A DNA stretch of 64,000 bases, taken from the NCBI GenBank assembly GCA_964632945.1, contig CAZWCX010000012.1, positions 23,870-87,869 of the forward strand. The letters are read 5' to 3'. Below, piece after piece: positions 62,677 to 64,000 of the stretch. Numbering within the stretch: position 1 is the stretch's first letter; every line of letters begins with the position of its first letter. The position numbers and the translations under genes were made by a program. Source of the DNA: CAZWCX01 sp964632945. Its GTDB lineage: Bacteria > Planctomycetota > MHYJ01 > WSZJ01 > CAZWCX01. The notes beneath the pieces are model-generated. The model had not been told where the DNA came from and made no database searches. It was given only the letters and a program-made list of their open reading frames with translations.

Positions 62677-63547
62677 TGCGTCTCTCGGGGGTTGTCTCCA
62701 GGAGACCGGTCGTGCCCGGCCGGGGTTCGCGGATTCTCTTCCGGTTTTCGAGGAGGAGACGCGCCGCGGCGCCGCGGGTGCGCCCGGCGGGGGTCCGCGC
62801 GCGGGCCTGCAGGAGAGTGGGTTCAGCTCGGGGCCGTGGACTGGGCTCGAGTCGGATCCGGTCATTCCTGCAGGTGTCGGGCGCGCCGATCCCGCCGCTC
62901 ACGACTTCGCGCGATGGTAGCAAGGCGAGGAAGCGGTCGCAACGACCATTACGGGGAGGGCGGCCGCGGGTAGACCAAGGTGCGGGGTCGTGGTATCCGC
63001 GACCGCCCCCCCCGGGCGGGACCGAACCGGCCCCGGGCCCGCCCTTTCGAACCGTTGTGGGGGTGTCGGGTCTTCGGATTTCCGCACGGCGACCGGAGGG
63101 GGCAATACCGGAGTCCCCGGACGGCGCCGCCGAGCGCCGGTGGACCGTAGCGACGAACTCGGCCTCGGTCGTCGCGCCGAGCCGACGTGTCCGCTCGCGC
63201 GCGGAGGAGCCTTGCGCCGGCCGGGACGCGGCCCTTGCGAGCCGCGCCCGGCCGGCGACCACCGACCCCCCCTGAGCCGACTTCTTCGCGCTCTCCCCGC
63301 TCATGTCCGCGAGGCTGAAGTCGGTCTTGATCTTCGCAACTTCGCTCCGCTCCGCGGTGACCGGACCGGGGGAGTCGAGCGACTGCGTGGCCGCCTTGAA
63401 CAGGCGCGACACCTTCTGGCCGAACACGGTGACCGCGGTCAGGCAGCCGATCGCGACGAGCGTGACGACGAGGATGTACTCGGTCATGGCCTGGCCGCGG
63501 GACTTGCGGACGTTGCGGTCGAGCCGATTGCGAAACGTGGCGTTCAT
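62627..63547 (-). CDS. Flp/Fap-type pilin, C-terminal extension doubtful
   Basis: From ATG 63547 (GGAGG upstream), the first 45 residues are a clear type IVb prepilin: basic leader, cleavage before GQAMTEYILVVTLVAIGCLT, with Glu and Tyr at the family positions. Flp pilins are normally 50-80 residues; here the frame continues to 62627 (306 residues). Up to about residue 85 (DMSGESAKKSAQ) the sequence is believable; beyond that it is Arg/Pro/Gly-rich, includes the promoter of the next operon, and passes through a run of seven G (minus strand, near 63270). The extension may be real, non-translated, or the result of an indel in that run. No tad genes are in the window. Confidence 0.7.
   Translation of the reverse strand: MNATFRNRLDRNVRKSRGQAMTEYILVVTLVAIGCLTAVTVFGQKVSRLFKAATQSLDSPGPVTAERSEVAKIKTDFSLADMSGESAKKSAQGGSVVAGRARLARAASRPAQGSSARERTRRLGATTEAEFVATVHRRSAAPSGDSGIAPSGRRAEIRRPDTPTTVRKGGPGAGSVPPGGGGRGYHDPAPWSTRGRPPRNGRCDRFLALLPSREVVSGGIGAPDTCRNDRIRLEPSPRPRAEPTLLQARARTPAGRTRGAAARLLLENRKRIREPRPGTTGLLETTPERRNAGSRPYRAPAHPTPP
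62914..62942 (-). promoter_or_regulatory. Promoter candidate for the Clp-like trio
   Basis: On the minus strand TTGCGA (62942-62937), a 17-base spacer and TACCAT (62919-62914). It would give a leader of about 230 bases before 62676. Confidence 0.5.
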
Positions 63548-63588
63548 GGGAGCCTCCGTGGTCAATGAGGGGTCCGATCGATCCACTC

Positions 63589-63613
63589 CGGCCCCGCCCA
63601 CACGGCGGGGCCG
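63589..63613 (-). promoter_or_regulatory. Leader stem-loop upstream of the pilin start
   Basis: A ten-pair perfect stem (CGGCCCCGCC with GGCGGGGCCG) with a five-base loop, about 42 bases before the pilin ATG and inside its predicted mRNA leader. It probably stabilises the message or controls translation. Confidence 0.6.
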
Positions 63614-63691
63614 AGGAGTCCGTTCAGGCGCTTCGTCGTCTACCCTTACTCGATGTTTTGTTTTCGTTTGGTGCGTACAGGGGAGGGGATA

Positions 63692-63706
63692 AGCAAGCGA
63701 GATGCC
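63692..63706 (-). promoter_or_regulatory. Sigma-54 (-24/-12) promoter candidate of the pilin gene
   Basis: On the minus strand GGCATCTCGCTTGCT: GG and GC ten bases apart, with GGCA and TTGCT matching the RpoN consensus GGCAC-N5-TTGCW except for one or two bases. Initiation would be near 63681, 134 bases before the start. Confidence 0.55.
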
Positions 63707-63773
63707 GAAATCTCGATTGTCCGCATGTTGGGCGAAGACAATGGCTTGCGGAGTTTTTAGGGATCCGTGATCG

Positions 63774-63817
63774 GTCCGGAAACGCGTAGCGAAAGGTGAC
63801 ATGTCACTTTTCCGGAC
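63774..63817. promoter_or_regulatory. Nested dyad, candidate upstream activating sequence
   Basis: GTCCGGAAA (63774-63782) and TTTCCGGAC (63809-63817) enclose the perfect palindrome GTGACATGTCAC (63796-63807). The centre is about 115 bases upstream of the predicted sigma-54 start, a normal place for an enhancer-binding-protein site. Confidence 0.5.
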
Positions 63818-64000
63818 GTAACACCAGGGGGCGGCTCCTCCGCCCCCGATTGCGATGGCGGTTCCATGCCTTCTCCCTCGCCGGCCTTCCGCGTCGGAGG
63901 GCGGTTGGCGAAGGAACGATTTGTGCCGAATCCCATCCCCGACCCTCGAGAGTGCGCGGGGATTCCCCCACGCCGGTGGCGAGACTCCGCCTCGCGAGCC
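63818..64000. other. Gene-free end of window with one GC hairpin
   Basis: I see no gene here. GGGGGCGG (63827-63834) pairs with CCGCCCCC (63840-63847), loop CTCCT, with no T run on either side. Confidence 0.4.

Noticed and set aside
59908..62973. 1021-codon plus-strand frame opposite the first Clp-like gene
   Set aside because: Arg/Gly/Glu-rich shadow; the AAA+ motifs on the minus strand are unambiguous.
1..64000. CRISPR arrays, insertion sequences, phage genes or attachment sites
   Set aside because: No regularly spaced repeats, transposase or integrase motifs, or tRNA-flanking direct repeats seen on reading.

Overview
The window is a single contiguous piece of a high-GC chromosome from a diderm (Gram-negative type) bacterium. 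The evidence for an outer membrane is an LpxH-type lipid A enzyme, a C-terminal-Phe beta-barrel protein and an AsmA-like protein. Several features together recall Planctomycetota or a related PVC-type lineage: a Ser/Thr kinase fused to a formylglycine-enzyme-like (SUMF1) domain, a PhoPQ-activated pathogenicity-related protein, many FHA proteins, frequent GTG and TTG starts, and a fragmented complex I locus. This assignment is inference; there is no rRNA or marker set here to settle it. I saw no insertion sequence, phage gene or CRISPR array.

Layout. 1-6.5 kb: 3' part of an M16 peptidase-like gene, a long structured leader and an outer-membrane barrel, a DedA protein, then tRNA-Gly(CCC) followed on the same strand by a HIT-domain gene. 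6.6-15.5 kb, minus strand: a CDP-alcohol transferase relative and the nuoA-C-H-J-K-L-M-N block of complex I, which lacks nuoB, D, E, F, G and I. 15.6-25.5 kb: greA, a putative metallopeptidase, the kinase-SUMF1 protein, an FHA-GAF-HD-GYP protein, a secreted coiled protein and a very large pseudopilin-like protein. 25.6-32.7 kb, plus strand: SAM hydrolase and larC, a four-gene GntR/FadR-GMC oxidoreductase operon, then miaB.

32.7-45.9 kb: a signalling and pilus region. Three neighbouring genes share a short module resembling the N-terminal domain of GspE/PilB ATPases (two of them also with FHA), including the FHA-PilB-like ATPase; PqaA-like, STAS, LpxH, PilT and a TPR protein follow. 46-53.7 kb: a possible gene remnant, a GNAT protein, a 1608-residue AsmA-like protein with three ~240-residue repeats, and an FHA-GGDEF diguanylate cyclase. 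53.8-63.9 kb, minus strand: three consecutive Clp/Hsp100-like AAA+ proteins preceded by a Flp-like pilin with a sigma-54-type promoter and an upstream dyad.

How the genes fit together. A recurring theme is phosphothreonine recognition by FHA joined to c-di-GMP turnover (HD-GYP at 19.5-21.0 kb, GGDEF at 52.7-53.7 kb) and to pilus motors (PilB-like, PilT), with one Ser/Thr kinase as a possible source of the signal. The most unusual locus is the Clp-like trio. Each has a distinct N-terminal region and a degraded or altered first-AAA Walker B. Two carry C-terminal regions that, by eye, resemble class I peptide-chain release factors lacking the GGQ domain. I regard this as the best candidate for an undescribed system in the window.
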